A stretch of 64,000 nucleotides of DNA from Mortierella sp. BCC40632 (GCA_011634665.1 WAEK01000016.1:62001-126000), one strand, 5' to 3'; positions 51,313-64,000 are shown, counted from the stretch's first letter. The notes: generated by a model from the letters alone, not told the origin. Program-made: numbers and translations.

Positions 51313-52046
51313 TAGAGGAGGCGACGGGGTTCCGGCAACAGAAGCCCATGGCGCACACCCTTTGTCCGTCGCGTCCCATGCGTGCCAACCCAAAAAAAAA
51401 GAGGGGGCATGCGATGCGGAACCAGCCAGCGCCGGCGGTCCACGGGAGAGCGCGCACGAGATCAGAGACGCCGAGGAAGCAGGAAGCCAGAGAGAGAAAA
51501 AACACAACAACAGCAAGGCGAGCATGGCCTTTGGTCTATTCCACTGCGGGGGTGGTGCGGGCGCATTTTTTCCTGCAGAAGTGCGTGTGGTAAGGAGGGA
51601 CATGGTGGAAAGGAGAGGGTGTGTGTGCCGTGTGCTGCGTGTGTTGCGGGAAAGGGGGGGGAAGGTGGCCAGCATACCTGGGGGGGGGTGGGGGGGTAGG
51701 TTGCAAATTAAGCGAGCAAGCAAGAGTGTTGTTGAACGTCGCTTGACGATGAACGCCAGTCCGATGTTGGTTTAATGTACAGGGCCCAGAGGTATGGGAC
51801 TAAGACTGACTGAGAGTGGCGAGTATGTACAGGACGATAAAGCGATAAGCAAGGATGAGTCAATGTCAATGGCGAAGAATGTTGGCAGTGAGGACGATGG
51901 ATGGAAGACGATGTGCAGAGCCAATGAGTAGTGGCGAAAGATGTGATGTAGATGATGCCCAGGCAATGAATGATGCTCAAGAAAGAGGAAAAAAAAAAAA
52001 ATCCTTGGGAGCCTGCTGTCGGTGCGGAATGTGCCCCCCACGGGCG
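50010..52046. other. Divergent spacer upstream of the ankyrin gene and PIG-B
   Basis: Two kilobases holding an A run at 50168-50199, a T run near 50591-50616, an AAAG tetranucleotide tract near 50999-51027, a (TA)n tract at about 51267-51310 and a G-rich stretch near 51650-51700. Long open frames occur on both strands at 51040-51775, but their translations are low-complexity and mutually antisense. No gene is supported. Confidence 0.6.
51267..51310. repeat. (TA)n microsatellite
   Basis: About 22 TA units, with a single G interruption near 51275, in an otherwise purine-rich region. Confidence 0.95.
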
Positions 52047-54485
52047 ATGTTTCAAGCCACAATGACTGCTCTTCCCCAAGAACTGGAGTGTCCAAACCAT
52101 GTCCTCGCTGGTTCACATCCCCTGCAGAAACCCCCCATTGAGGTCACCCATTCCAGCCACCTCATGCCCCCACCCACGCGAGAGCATCCGCGCTCCCACC
52201 CCCACAAGCTCGCAGACTCGACTATCCTCTTGAGCCTTATTCTATTTCGTGCCATCAATGCATGTCTAGTGTCTACCTACTTTAGCCCAGACGAGTACTG
52301 GCAGGCATTGGAGGTTGCCCACAAAGTCACATTTGGTCAGGGCCATCTGACCTGGGAATGGGATGTTGGTCTCCGATCCGTGCTTCACCCACTTGTCTTT
52401 GCATCCCTCTACAAGCTTCTTGCAATATTCTCACTCGACAATGGCAACCTCTTTGTAATGTCAAGGCCTTGTGCTCTCCACTCTTCACTGTGTCGCGTTA
52501 TCGTTCCCTTTCTCTGAACATGATACTTTCAGACGACTAACATTTGCCTTTCCCCGATTTGTGCAACCCACTCAGATCTATGCTCCAAGGCTCTTGCAGT
52601 CTGTGTTTGCTGCGATCGCAGATTTTTACACGTATCGGTTTGCTTTCCGCCTCTTCCAGGACCAGACGATCGCCAATTGCACAGTATGTATCGAGGATGC
52701 CACAGGATATCGAAAACTTGGCGTGTGATTTTTTTTTCTCTAACAGACGTTCTCTCTTTGCTTGATTGCTTCATAGCTTTTACTTTCAGTGTTTAGCTGG
52801 TGGAATTTTTTCTGCTCTACCAGGACCCTTGCCAACTCTTTGGAAGCTACTCTAACGATTGTCGCACTATACTACTGGCCATTCGATCTTTCCACAGACT
52901 CGTCTCAGGGACATCAAGACGACACTTTGTTGGATGTAGAACCCATGTCTAAGAATGATGAACACACGCCTCGTCTCTCTCACAAGGAACACTCTTCATC
53001 CTCATCATTGACGACTTCACTCGCTCTGGCTTCCCTCACATGCATTTTCCGACCGACAGCCGCCATTCTTTGGATATTTCTTGGATTCACATTGATACTG
53101 GGATATGTTCGCGAGGGTAAAATCGCCGCTATAATTTCGACCGCACTTCAAGCTGCAGGCATTGGGTAAGATAGTATACTAAATCGATCGTGGAAACAAA
53201 TGACTATGTCCCCTACCCTCTCCCACTCCTACCAATTGGAGAACTCTATCTTTTTTGTCTTTTGGCAGCGATAGGTCTTGACCTCACCATGGGTTTTGTT
53301 TTCCTTATTTTTGGCCCTCAGTGGCATCGCAATTCTAGGCTCCGCTATTCTGGATTCAAGATTCATGTATCACGAATGGGTTCTCACGCCCATCAATTTT
53401 TTGCGCGTCAATGTTCTTGAAGGAATCTCTCTCTTTTACGGATCTTCTCCTTGGCACTGGTATCTTTCTCAGGGCATACCGATTCTCTTTACCGTCTACC
53501 TTCCCCCTCTCTTCTACGGAGTCTTTCAATCCTGGAATGCTGTAACTGGGTTCAATGCGAGGATTAAACGCCAAGTCCTAGCCTTGAGTCTCTGGGCAGT
53601 GGTCGTCTACAGTCTTTTGACTCACAAGGAATGGCGTTTCCTTTACCCGATATTTTACCCGCTCCTTCCTTTTGCCGCCCAAGGGTTTCATCGGTTCCTT
53701 ATATTTTCCTCCCCTCATTGGACACGCTCCAAGTTAAAGATGATCCTTGTGGCTCTAACAGTGGGCGTGAATATGATCATGGCATGGTACACGACGGTGG
53801 TTCATCAACGAGGTGTGGTTGATGTGATGGCCTGGGTTCGGGATCAAGTTCGTTTGGGCCAGGTTCAGTCTTTAGGAGTGATCATGCCATGTCATTCAAC
53901 CCCTTGGTACAGCAATCTGCACGTGCGTGACGCTGTACTCCCACCAATGTGGTTTGTGACCTGCGAACCTCCATTAGGGTATGATAGGACCACATTCTTT
54001 ATTCTATTTTTGAAAGGGAGAATGCTTGCTTCTTGTTGTGAATCTGATGTTTCTCTCTTTTTTTTTTTTTTTTTTTTAGAGGTGTGGATCCCACAACATA
54101 CATGGATGAATCAGATGTTTTTTCTATGCCGACCCTGCTCTTTTCATGACCACACAATACCCAAAGCCAGGTCAAGAAATGGATAGTCATCTGCTTTTGT
54201 TTGAGGATCTGCTTCGTCGTGAAAATATACCAACCTGGTTTGAAAAGAATGGATATCAGGGAGGTAATATGATGAGGATGAAAAAAAAAAGAAAAAAAAA
54301 GATTGATGCTGCTGTTTTGATGAACTATCACACTACTGACTTTTTTTTTTTTTTTTTTTCTACTTTTTTGCTTTTAAAAAGTGTGCAAGATTTTTAATGG
54401 ACACTTTAACGATGATTCTCGGAGACGTGGTGATGTTCTCGTGTATTGTACAGCCGGGAATACTAACCTCTCTAAAGAACAGTGA
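52047..54485 (+). CDS. GPI10: GPI mannosyltransferase III (PIG-B/Gpi10), with apparent frameshift
   Basis: ER multipass glycosyltransferase of family GT22 that adds the third mannose to the GPI anchor core from dolichol-phosphate mannose. Exons: 52047-52454, 52576-52683, 52777-53165, 53322-53978, 54080-54263 and 54382-54485. Family marks: lumenal SPDEYWQALEVAH followed by GHLTWEW, NFFCSTRTLANSLE, YHEWVLTPINFLRVN, a PWHWYLSQGIP block, the GT22 motif HKEWRF at about residue 432, and a C-terminal RRRGDVLV. In exon 5 the frame reads DESDVF and then, after six T (54118-54123), shifts away from the clearly homologous ADPALFMTTQYPK. As sequenced, translation stops at 54147-54149 (543 residues) and loses about 73 C-terminal residues. 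The downstream exon phase fits only if one base is missing upstream. The gene is either damaged or carries a homopolymer sequencing error. The start is uncertain: the frame is open upstream to 51855, and 52062 is also possible. Confidence 0.9.
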
Positions 54486-54771
54486 TACATTTCAAAAACT
54501 TAAATTTTTTCAAAAAAAAAAATAGACCATAGCAAAATGGCTTTTGTCTGAATTATCTCTTCTTCTTTTTTTTTTTAATTTTTTTATTTTTATTTTCCCT
54601 TTTTGGAATCGAAACTGTAAAAGGTAGCAGCCATGTCAACTCCTCTATTCAAGAAAACAAATTGGGGGAGGGGAGGGTATAGTTAAGAAAGGAACTCAGC
54701 AAAGAGAGAATAAAGAAAGAAATGGCGAGCTACACTACAAAAAAGGGATGACAGGGAAAAGAAGAAGAGAT

Positions 54772-57700
54772 CTAACGTCTAGCTGCCTGAAGAATAGGTT
54801 GATGTACAGGCGCCATCATGTACTGTTGTGCGTCGTTCGGATGCATACTGTATCCGAAGTGATGATGAGCGGTGGCAGCTGTGGTGGCAGCAGCAGCGGT
54901 CATGGCCGGATAATACCCCGGAACACCCCCCGCTGATACCGCCATTTGCTTCTCTAAATGCGCATGCGCCATAGGAGGACTCATCAAAATCCCTTGAGGA
55001 TGATGCATCGTAGCTTGTTGGGATTGCTGGGATACCATCTGCTCAGCATAGCCTCGAGCATATGATCCTTCCATCGCTCCGTAGCCGCCTGGGCTCGTTA
55101 CTCCTCCAAGGCCTGAGGGCACAGCTTGGTATCCACCATTGGGTGATCGTGCCAAATCCAATGAGCTTCGGGCACCAACACCTGCGCTGCTCCGGATCGC
55201 CATCACCTGCTGATGCGAAATTGACTGTGGACCACCCATACCTACTCCAGCCATTTGTCTTGAAGGCGAACCAGTCCTTGCAAAGGAAGCGGCGCCAGGT
55301 CGCATCCGGACCGATTGGGAGCGCCGTGGCATAGGGTGGAGAATAGCCGTCGCGGGGATGGAGAACTGACCCTGTTGGATGGGTGACCCAGGAAGACTCA
55401 TCATCCCTTGGCCAGCCAAGAGCTGGTGATGGTGATGTGGACCGGTCGACATACCACCAACAGGCGAAAGCATCCCTTGTCGCATATCCTTGGATCCGTA
55501 TCCAGGTCGAGCGTGGCGAGCCACGTGGCCCATTGGACTACCTTGAGCAACCATTCCTGCAGGGATACGATCAAATGAATACGAGTGTTGGTGACCCATG
55601 GTCACATGAGCCGGCGCGGCCGCCATCTGGTGGTATCCCATCGGGAGTGTGCCCATTGCCGCCATAGTTTGATGATGATGCATGGCTGGTTGCTGTACAT
55701 AGGTGGCCATGGGCTGCATCTGTTGCGGGATACCCGCTGCGGCTTGGATAGACTGATGATGCTGGTACTGATGATAGGCAGTGGCCTGTGTCGCTTGAGG
55801 GATATAAGCCATTGAACCAGCTGGTTGAGGAATATCCAACGTCTCATCCTCTTCTTCGTCACAGTCGTCTAGCAAGTTGGGTGCAAAGGTGACACTATTG
55901 ATGACCTTGGTGGCCCCTGAGTTGGCGCTTCCGCCTCGATTGCTGCTACCTCGTCGGCTAAGAATGATTGGCTGGTCATCATCAGAGGATTCATCCCCAC
56001 TACTCGCCCTACCCGAGGGAGAAGACGAGGTCGAGCTAGACTGAGAAGCGGATTCCTTTTGACCTGTCAAGGAGGCTGACTCGATAATAGTGCTTCCTTT
56101 GAGTGATTCAGGATCCTCAAACAGCTCTTCGCCCTGATTCTCTGATAAGGACTCTTCCACGAGACTCTTTGTCTCGGACGCTGCATCTTCGGTCTCTTCT
56201 GCATGGACCTCGGCAGTAACAGTAGCAGTGGCAGCCTCATGATTGGCCCGAGCAATGGACAGGACCTCGATCGCCTTGGTCACGTCGTCCATATCCACCT
56301 TGGTATCGCCATATCCATTCTCATCCCCATCGGCCTGAAGAGTCTCCTCCGAAGGAGAAGAGTCGAATCGGACACTACTACTTCCATCGCTGGCAGTACC
56401 ACCATCGGTCATACCACTGTACCCACTATCGCTCAACAATGACTTTTGCGTGATCGCGCTCGTCAGGGGATACAGGTCTGGCCAGGAATCATCCGAAACG
56501 CGTGTAACCGAGATACTGGAGCTCCTCTGCCGCTGACGAGACGCACGTCGAGTAAGGTCTGTTGCCTCGACATGACTGTTTATCGTCCGAGGAGAGGAGA
56601 TATCTGAGGCATTGGATCCCATGGGCGCCAGATCCTGAGGGTTGACGTGTGCTTGTGCTTGTGCTTGTGCTTGTGCGTGTGCTTGAGCCTGAGCAAACAA
56701 GGATGCTCCAACCAGATTTCCTCCGGTCGTTCCCATTGCTGTGGGATTGAACAGAGTCATGGGTGCGGGAGGTGGAGGACTGTAAGCGTAACTGGGAAGC
56801 ATGGCTCCATTGACTTGAGCATACTGTATCGAAGGAATGGTACCAGCCATAGACTGAGCAGCCAGAGCCTGTGTATACAAGAGTTGCTGCTGCTGCTGTT
56901 GCTGTTGCAACTGGATTTGAAGTTGCTGTTGCTGTTGGTGCTGCTGCTGTTGTTGTTGCTGCTGCTGCAAGAGATAATCGTCCATCGTATACATCATGGG
57001 CGATTCGAGTGCATAAGGCACATTGTAACCCATTGGGAGTTGCTGAGGAGGCATCGAATGACCCCTATTGTACTCATCCATAAACTCTTCCAGGTATTCT
57101 TCCCTAGCAGCCGCTGCAGAGGCTGCTGCGGCTGCGTTCCCAACGATAACGGCCCGATGTCGGTCTTTCATCCGGTCAATGACCGTCTCATAACTTGGAC
57201 GACTTGGCTTTCTCTCCACATTCTGACGGGGCGAGGTGACCCTAGAGCAGGCCCCACTTTGGTCTTCTGAAAGAGATTGATCTTGACTTGGTTGGCCTTG
57301 AGACCGGCTAGCGCTCTGGCTATTACTGCCACTACTACTCAACGACTGCTGCTTTTGACGATGCCTCTTGTGGGGGGTAAGCTCTTCATCCGAGTCCTCG
57401 GCTTCAGAGATACCACTGCTCTCGTCATCACTTGGAAGTTGTGCATTCGCCCTCTTGGCATTCTCTTTGGACTTGCTATCCATTTCGGATCGATCGTCTG
57501 ACATCCAGGACGTTTGTCCTTGACTCCTTGAAAAGGACGCGGCGATCGTGTTGAGATTCGTGGTTGCCGTGCTAGTAGTGCTCACGTTCGAGGTTGTGCT
57601 AGAGCGTAGAGTAGGCGTGGTTGTGGCATTGGGACGGAGCTGCTGTTGCGACCGCAAGAAAGCATTGTCTTTGAAGGCGCTGTTCTGTTCCAGTCGACCG

Positions 57701-58582
57701 ACTTTGGAGGTACCCATGCTAATACTGCTAGTGGTAGCACTCGTGCTGGCGCTGCTGGTTGTGGCACTGTCTCCACTATTGGAGAAGGAGGTGGCAGTCG
57801 AAGTGGCACCCCGTTCAAGTTGACGAGAGAGTTCGTAGGCTAGGTTCAAATCTGGAGGAAGGAAAGGGGGTTTTTTTTTGGTTGAATAAGATGACGATGA
57901 TGATTGGGTGAGGCGTGGAAGTGAGAAGGTAGTTGAGGACGTTCGGGAATGGCCGCAAGAAGATGGAAAAAGAGAGACAGAATGTGGAAGAGAAGCGAGA
58001 GTGGAGAGTGAGATATTTAAATGGAAAAAGAGGAAGAGAGAGAAAGGGAGAGGAAGAGAGGAAGGAAGGAAGAGAGAGAATAGAGATAACCTGGTTAGCT
58101 TTATCTGGATTTGAGAGAGGAGGGAGAGTGATTCAAAAGCATCAGGCCGGAGGCTGTGCTTGACTGAGCCTACTGATGGTGGTGGTGGCGGTGTTGGTGG
58201 CGGAATCAGTGGACAAAAGGAGCTTGTTCGCGTTAAGCTTCTTCTCCGCCCTCACCCCCTCCCTCCACCCCTCTCGGGGCTGATTTCAAATCCACTTCAG
58301 GGTCCTACCTCCATATTCATTGTTTCTCGATCGTGGCGGCTGAGGTGTGTCTGGTGTAGCACCTGAGAGCTCGTCCATTATATCGTCCATCAAGGACAAG
58401 GATGCAAGGTGGTCTGGCGTGGTTGACTCGGTCGCAGAGATGAGCGAGAGAGGCAACGTGTCAATCGTTGACACCCCAGAGACACAAGAACTAGCCTTGC
58501 TCTGCTGTACAGTCGATGCTTGTACCGAGGCATCGTCACCCTTAGACTTCTTCTTCTTTAGCAGCAGCTTGAGTTTGCCCAT
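54772..58582 (-). CDS. Unrecognised low-complexity protein with poly-Q
   Basis: I do not recognise a family. Two exons (58582-58309 and 57851-54772, phase 1) give 1,117 residues. The N-terminus is strongly basic (KLKLLLKKKKSK), then Ser/Thr-rich. Exon 2 opens with a short conserved-looking DLNLAYELSRQL segment, then a Ser/Thr region, acidic patches, an alanine run beside an EEYLEEFMDEYNRG segment, interrupted poly-Gln, Ala/Gln repeats from GTGCTT-type codons near 56647-56690, more acidic Ser-rich sequence, and a Met/Gln/His/Gly-rich tail. There are no membrane segments or catalytic motifs. The composition fits a disordered nuclear or RNA-associated protein, but that is a guess. The ATG at 58582 is preceded by a 92-bp CT tract on the coding strand. 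It converges on GPI10 with 286 bp between ends. The gene itself is supported by long open frame plus a phase-consistent splice; its function is unknown. Confidence 0.72.
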
Positions 58583-58637
58583 GGTCAGTTACTGCTTTTT
58601 ATCCGTTGTTTTTTTTTTTGGGAGGAGAAGAGAGGAC

Positions 58638-58739
<102 letters not shown>

Positions 58740-59731
58740 GGCGTCGATGCTGATGTCGATGTTTGCAGTTACTGTGTCGAAGGGATTGATGGGGGTACAA
58801 ACTGTGGAGAAAAGGACAAGGGAGGACAGAGGTGCGGAGAAGAACGGATAGAGGGGTGGACCGAAGAGACCGTGAGAGGTAGTAAAGGATATGGATAGAA
58901 CTAGTGGGGCAGGATATGACTGTGGATAGGTCGAGCTTGTTGGTGTGATGAGAATGTGTGTTTCAGCGACCGAGCAAACGTAACAAGGTAAGGTGTCTAA
59001 GAAGGAGGGTGTAGGGGTGGGAAAGAGGACGAGGTGGAGACGGGAAAGCGATCCACTTCCAGGCGGTGAGCTGGGAGAGAGAGATAGAAGGAGATAGAAG
59101 GGGATAGAAGGGGAGAAGAGAGAAAGAGAGAGAGAGTTGGAGAGTGGGAGAATGGGAGAGAGAGGGAGAGAGAGAGAGAGAGAGAAAAGAAAGGCAGAGA
59201 AAACGTGTGTAGGAAGAGAAGGGTTGCCACGTCTGGAGGATGCCTTCGCTGGAGATGGAGCTTGGGTGGATACGAGATTAAAAATTTGGAGAACTATGAA
59301 AAGGAGATGGAGCGGAGGCTTGACTGGCGGTGATTACATAGAGAGTGAGCGTGCTGACGACTGCTAGTAAGAGAAGACGAGGAGAGACCGGGAAGAAGAG
59401 CGGGCGAGGAGAAGCATGAGTATGACAGAAGAAGAGAGGGAGAGGGGGTGGTGGTGATGATGATGTTGGAGGAGGAGGACATTCGGGTTAGTACCATAGG
59501 AGGACACGCTGTCGCTGGAAATCGACAGGAGAGAGCGGATGCAAAGAAGACGGCGGGACAAATTCTGTGATACGAATAAGAGAAAGAGAGAGAACGAACG
59601 AGAGAGTTTGAGAGAGAGAGAAGAGAGAGGGAGGGAAGGAGGGAGAAGATGGGGACACGGACAGCCAGTGTGGATAGACCTAGGGAGAGGTTGGGGGACA
59701 GACGGACGGAGAAGAGAGAAAAGAGAGAGAG

Positions 59732-59740
<9 letters not shown>

Positions 59741-59802
<62 letters not shown>
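59741..59802. repeat. (GA)n microsatellite with adjoining (TA)n
   Basis: About 30 GA units directly after a short TATA repeat near 59732-59743. Confidence 0.95.
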
Positions 59803-59809
<7 letters not shown>

Positions 59810-62800
59810 GAGATGGCAATGGGGCCAAGTAGAAGAGAGAACAAGGGAGCGCCGAGTCCAGGCAGCAGCTCAGAGTGGTTTTTTTTTGCCCTTTGGACTC
59901 TCATGCTCGTCGCCCGTGTGGTGACAGTAGCGAGGAAAAGGGAGAGAGCGTACACGCGTGTACCATGAGCCGGGAACGATAGCAGAGCCAGGAAAGTGCA
60001 AGCACGACCAAAAGAGCAGACCGATGTAAGGAGGCGCACAATCAAAGGCGAGTGAGCTCATGGTCTAGCGCAAGTGCGGTACGAGCTGGACCCAGAGGAA
60101 CCCCCGCGTCTCTGCCCGACCCACATGCGTGCGTGCGTGCGTGCGTTCGCGCACACCCGCCAAACGCACCAAGGTGAATGACTCTGTCAACATCATGATG
60201 CTGTGTCGCTGTTGTCTGCTATGCTAACCACCACAGGAGCCAGCCTGGATGCGTGGATGGAGCCGCCTTGCTGACGATAGTGTGCGTGTTTGTATACACT
60301 AGATGAGGTCATTCGGAGGCGGAACCCCACAAAAGGTCCAAGGAGAGAGTCGAGACTGGCCAGTATGGCCGCAAGGTCAAGCATGGACATCGACATTGAG
60401 GAGGAACAAGAGACGGGCGAGGAGGCCCGGCAGGGGGAGGGAAGTAGCAAAAGGAGCGCAAAACGATGCCAAAAAAAAAAAAGCGGACGGAGAGAAGAGC
60501 GATCCATCCTGGCCGACAGCGATGTGCTCGAGCAATTGAACGAGACAAGAAGGAGAGAGGGAAGGGGTTGTACTGGCAATATTGAGCTCAGATCGATATT
60601 CCCGGACCTGCTCTATGGGCCCAATGGTACCCGAGAACAAAGGAACATGGGAGCGAGTACCAAAAGGGTCGGGTTGGGCCGAGAGGGGAGAAAAACGTGA
60701 ATTCGAGCAAAGAGAAAAGGGCAAGTGCAAAAGACACTGAAGACAAGTCTTTTTTTTTTTCCTGCGCAAGCGACCAAATTGCAATTTGGTTGTTCGCTCG
60801 CGTTGTTGCATTAAAAAAGATGGCCGCACTCTCCCTCATACAAACACTAAACATGAGTTGACATATGCACCCCAAGTATCTCGCCGAGCGGTATTGGTAC
60901 TAGCAAGATTGTCAACTGCACGCGACCAATATGATTGATTTGGACGTGGCCACAGAACGCGTTGTCGGTTGTCCAATGCATCAGTTGCAGTCTGGCGGCA
61001 ATTCAGCGTTGCTGCGGTCGATAAGCGCCGATGGGAGTGGGAGACTCGAGGTTGTTTTGAAATGCAGACTGGGGGGGGGGGAGAAAAGGCCTTTTGAAGG
61101 CCCAAGGCCTAGCTGAAGACTAGGCGAGGAGAAGGACGGAAAGGGGTTTGGCAGGATGAAGGATGCATGGGTTATGGGACGAGGCAGATGGACTCTCCGC
61201 CTCGTATGCACTCTCGCCTTTTGTCCCCTCTCCTTCCTCCTCCTCTTACCCTGCCCTGCACTCACCGACCCGCCTCGCTTATCCACGCGTTGGTTGACAC
61301 CCCCCCTCGGCTGGGTAGCTTGTCCAAGTCGGGGGGGATGGGATAGGACACAAGTCGCGACCTTGGCCAGGGACACGACAAAAAGTCCTGTGCCAGAATG
61401 CGGTTGAGTTGCACGAGACAAAGGGAATGGTTGGACAAGGCGCGGGTGGAGCGCATTGCGGTCCCAAGGCTTCCCCTTGGTCTTCAAACCCCTGCCTAGT
61501 CAGGTCAACCTCCAATCCTAAGGCACAAAGACAGCACACTCTCTTCTCGGCCGATGTTGACTCGGTTTAGCCAATAGGCCACTCGTACTCTTGTCATGCT
61601 CCACAATTGCTTCCTTTGCAATAACGAGCCAGATAAGGGACAATGTTGCGGAGGTGCTGAGAAAGGTGGTTGGATGCGATAAGGCGCCTCTGCCTTGGCC
61701 CCTCTTCCTGTCCTCGGCTGTCCGTCTCCTCCAGTCCCATCAGTAATTGACTTTTGGGACACGCGGGTCGCCTGGACAGAATGGTCACACATCCAGACAC
61801 ACAGAAACATCAAGTTACAAAAAAAGAAATCCACGCCCAGGAGCATGCACGCCTGGCTCTTCACACCACAGACCAGCTTTCGAGCGCTCCCGGATGTCCT
61901 CGGGGGAGAAGGGGGGAAGGGACGGAGTGGGGCGGGGCAGGTCGATGGAGAAAGGGGAACAGGAGGGGGCACCATGCATTGCATCTCGAGCGCCAGACAT
62001 CTCCATACACAAAAGGAAAAAGACCATGCATGGCTCCTGGCCCTGCTCTCTCCTTCCATTGAATGCAGCCATTGACAGCCCGCCGACTGTAAATAAACCG
62101 ATCCTTGACCTTTATTTGGGTCAGGAGCATCAGCCGAAGGAGCACAACTCATGGAAGAACACGAATTTCTGCGGCGACGTCAAGACTGTCCAAGAGGATA
62201 TAGAGAGGCTCCATGTATGGTTGAAGATGGATAAGGAGCCAGTAGGGAAGAGATGCGATGTGTCGGTGTGTCGGATGGATGGACGGCGGTTGTGGAAGAG
62301 CAATTGAATGAAGTCAAGAGTATTAAAAAAAGAAAGATAGAAATAGAAGGAGAAAGAGAAAGAGAAGAAAAGATGCAAAAGAAAAGAAAGAGAGACAGCT
62401 CTGAAGATAACCAAGTGTAAAGTGGAATGCAGTCCATAGCCCAAAAGTGTTTCGACTGTCGCAACTGCCATTGGTATGAACGAGAGCTTGAGCATTCTGC
62501 TCAGATGGCGATGGTTCCTAGGTCTGTTCTCTATTGTTCACTTCAGTTACCTTTGAATTATTTTTTTTCTCGTTTTTTGCAGTTGATAGTCGCTGCTGTT
62601 TGTACAAGTTGAGGCAAAGAGGATGCGGGTGGGGGGCGTTCTGGTTGCCGATTAAAGAGTTAATAGTGAGGAAATTGTATCGTGAGGAATCCGTGGAGAT
62701 TAGGAAGAAAGAGAAGAAAAGGAAGGATACGAAGAAAAATAAAAATAAAAAAGGTATCTTGCAAGAAGTGTGGCAGTAATACTGTGAAAGTGAGAAGCTG

Positions 62801-63814
62801 ACAGAAGAAGCATGAACAAAAAGAGGCGGAGGCTGTGGGGAAGGTGAGAAGGTAAAAGCAGGGAAACCCTTGGGAGAGGTTATATTACGAAGGGACAGAG
62901 ATCAAAACAAAGGGGAGAACTGGGATCGCAAAACAAAGGGGAAGACAGGGACAAAAGAAGAAACCGCGGCAAAAAAAGGAAAGGAGGGCTGAAATTCGTC
63001 CTCAAAAGGGAAATGAGACAATGATTTGAGTCGCTGGTTTGAAAGAGAGACGAGAATCGAATGGGAGAGAGGTAAAAAGAAATATTACAAGAGATAGAGA
63101 GAAAGGAAAATAAGGAAAGTGGAGAGAAAAAAAGAAAGAAAGAAAGAAAGAAAAAATGAAAGGAAAAGCGGGGGGGAAAAAGAAGAACGAAAGAAAGAAA
63201 GTGAAGAAAGAAAGAGAAGGAAAGAAAAAGAAAGAGTGCGCATAATCCTTTAGCAAAAAGTTAGTCAAAGTCAATCGCGCGTCATCCAGGAACGATTAAA
63301 TGGCGCAATGGGACAAAAAAAACGGACTGTATGGTATCAAGGGAGGCACAGTTAGGACACAAAGGACAAGAGCGGTAGCAGGCAGCTATGGGACGGGTAG
63401 GGCAAGCACACAAGTGTGAATAGCTACATTAAAACGGGAGCAAAAGAATGGCCCATCTTGAAAAAGACAGGAGTCTGCTATCGCCGTTGTTGGTATGCTG
63501 TCTCTGATATCCATGCCGCCATCTCTGTTGCTTCAGTCGCTACTATCGCTGCCGACATCGCTACCTTTCTTCGGTCCTGTAAATGAAAGTAACTTTGCAT
63601 GCCTTTTGATTCTTCTCCCCATTCCACCCATTTTACTCTCTTCCCCGCGCAACTAGGCTCATTTCTTTGCGTAGGCAGTTCATATTGCCATCCAGGTGAT
63701 TGGGTCATCCTCTTGGGATCTCATCTGGTAAATGAGAGCAGAAGGGTCTTGCAGTGCACATTTACTGCGGGTAGTCAATCGGGTTCGCAGATAGGCATCA
63801 GGGTTCCTACTTAC

Positions 63815-64000
63815 AGCAACGGAAAGGTAGGAGGGGCGCGTCTTGCGAATTTGAGGGTCTGGATAGCAGCACGGTTCGCGGTATAGCCCATAATATACAG
63901 AGACCCCGATATTCATGGGCTCTTCATGGACGATACAATGCACGGGATGAATGCTCTTTGGAAGCACAACCTCACTTCTTCCTGCAGTCGAACACCTTCT
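63815..64000 (-). CDS. Possible partial exon at right edge
   Basis: On the minus strand an open frame runs in from the window edge for 62 codons, with mixed, non-repetitive composition (for example the segment YYGLYREPCCYPDPQIRKTR). It meets a consensus splice donor GTAAGT at 63814-63809. I do not recognise a family, and a competing open frame covers the same DNA on the plus strand. If real, the exon continues outside the window and the next exon would lie below 63,750. Weak evidence only. Confidence 0.2.

Noticed and set aside
51043..51775. Overlapping 220-codon frames on both strands
   Set aside because: Both are low-complexity, contain the TA microsatellite (Ile-Tyr runs) and lack splice support or any family signal.
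54772..57849. A gene starting at 57849
   Set aside because: That position is TTG. The frame joins an upstream ATG-bearing exon at 58582-58309 through a phase-1 GT-AG intron.

Overview
The window is nuclear DNA from a filamentous, probably early-diverging fungus. Genes are split by short GT-AG introns (mostly about 75-165 bp), intergenic DNA is rich in A/T homopolymers and GA/CT microsatellites, and proteins carry long Gln, Thr and Ser tracts. The gene set points the same way: a group III hybrid histidine kinase and a Skn7-type regulator are fungal, while an ASPM homologue and an INSIG protein beside them suggest a Mucoromycota/Mortierellomycota-like lineage. That placement is inference. No database search was possible. 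Gene models were built by hand from splice sites, reading phase and protein-family recognition.

Layout, left to right. 1-6.2 kb: no recognisable gene. 6.2-13.4 kb (+): ASPM (abnormal spindle) homologue, 10 exons. 13.6-17.8 kb (-): COG1, tail to tail with ASPM, 10 exons. 18.0-19.4 kb (-): INSIG, 3 exons. 21.5-34.5 kb (-): a giant group III hybrid histidine kinase of about 3,689 residues in 9 exons, with 30 tandem HAMP units. 34.5-39.4 kb: a long, microsatellite-rich divergent spacer. 39.4-43.9 kb (+): a Skn7/Prr1-type response regulator with an HSF domain, a receiver domain and 66 consecutive glutamines. 44.4-50.0 kb (-): a large ankyrin-repeat nuclear protein resembling Hos4/ANKRD11. 52.0-54.5 kb (+): GPI mannosyltransferase III (PIG-B/Gpi10), with an apparent single-base frameshift near its end. 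54.8-58.6 kb (-): an unrecognised 1,117-residue low-complexity protein. 58.6-64 kb: microsatellite-rich DNA, with a possible gene edge at the right end.

How the genes relate. The kinase and the Skn7-type protein belong to one known fungal phosphorelay (group III kinase to Ypd1 to Skn7/Ssk1, for osmotic and oxidative stress and phenylpyrrole/dicarboximide response), and here they lie head to head across one 4.9-kb spacer. COG1, INSIG and PIG-B are Golgi/ER functions with no obvious operational link. The most unusual system is the 30-unit poly-HAMP kinase. Its array appears to be expanding by exon-unit and intragenic duplication: one 1,156-bp stretch inside the gene is repeated without a mismatch 5,035 bp away.
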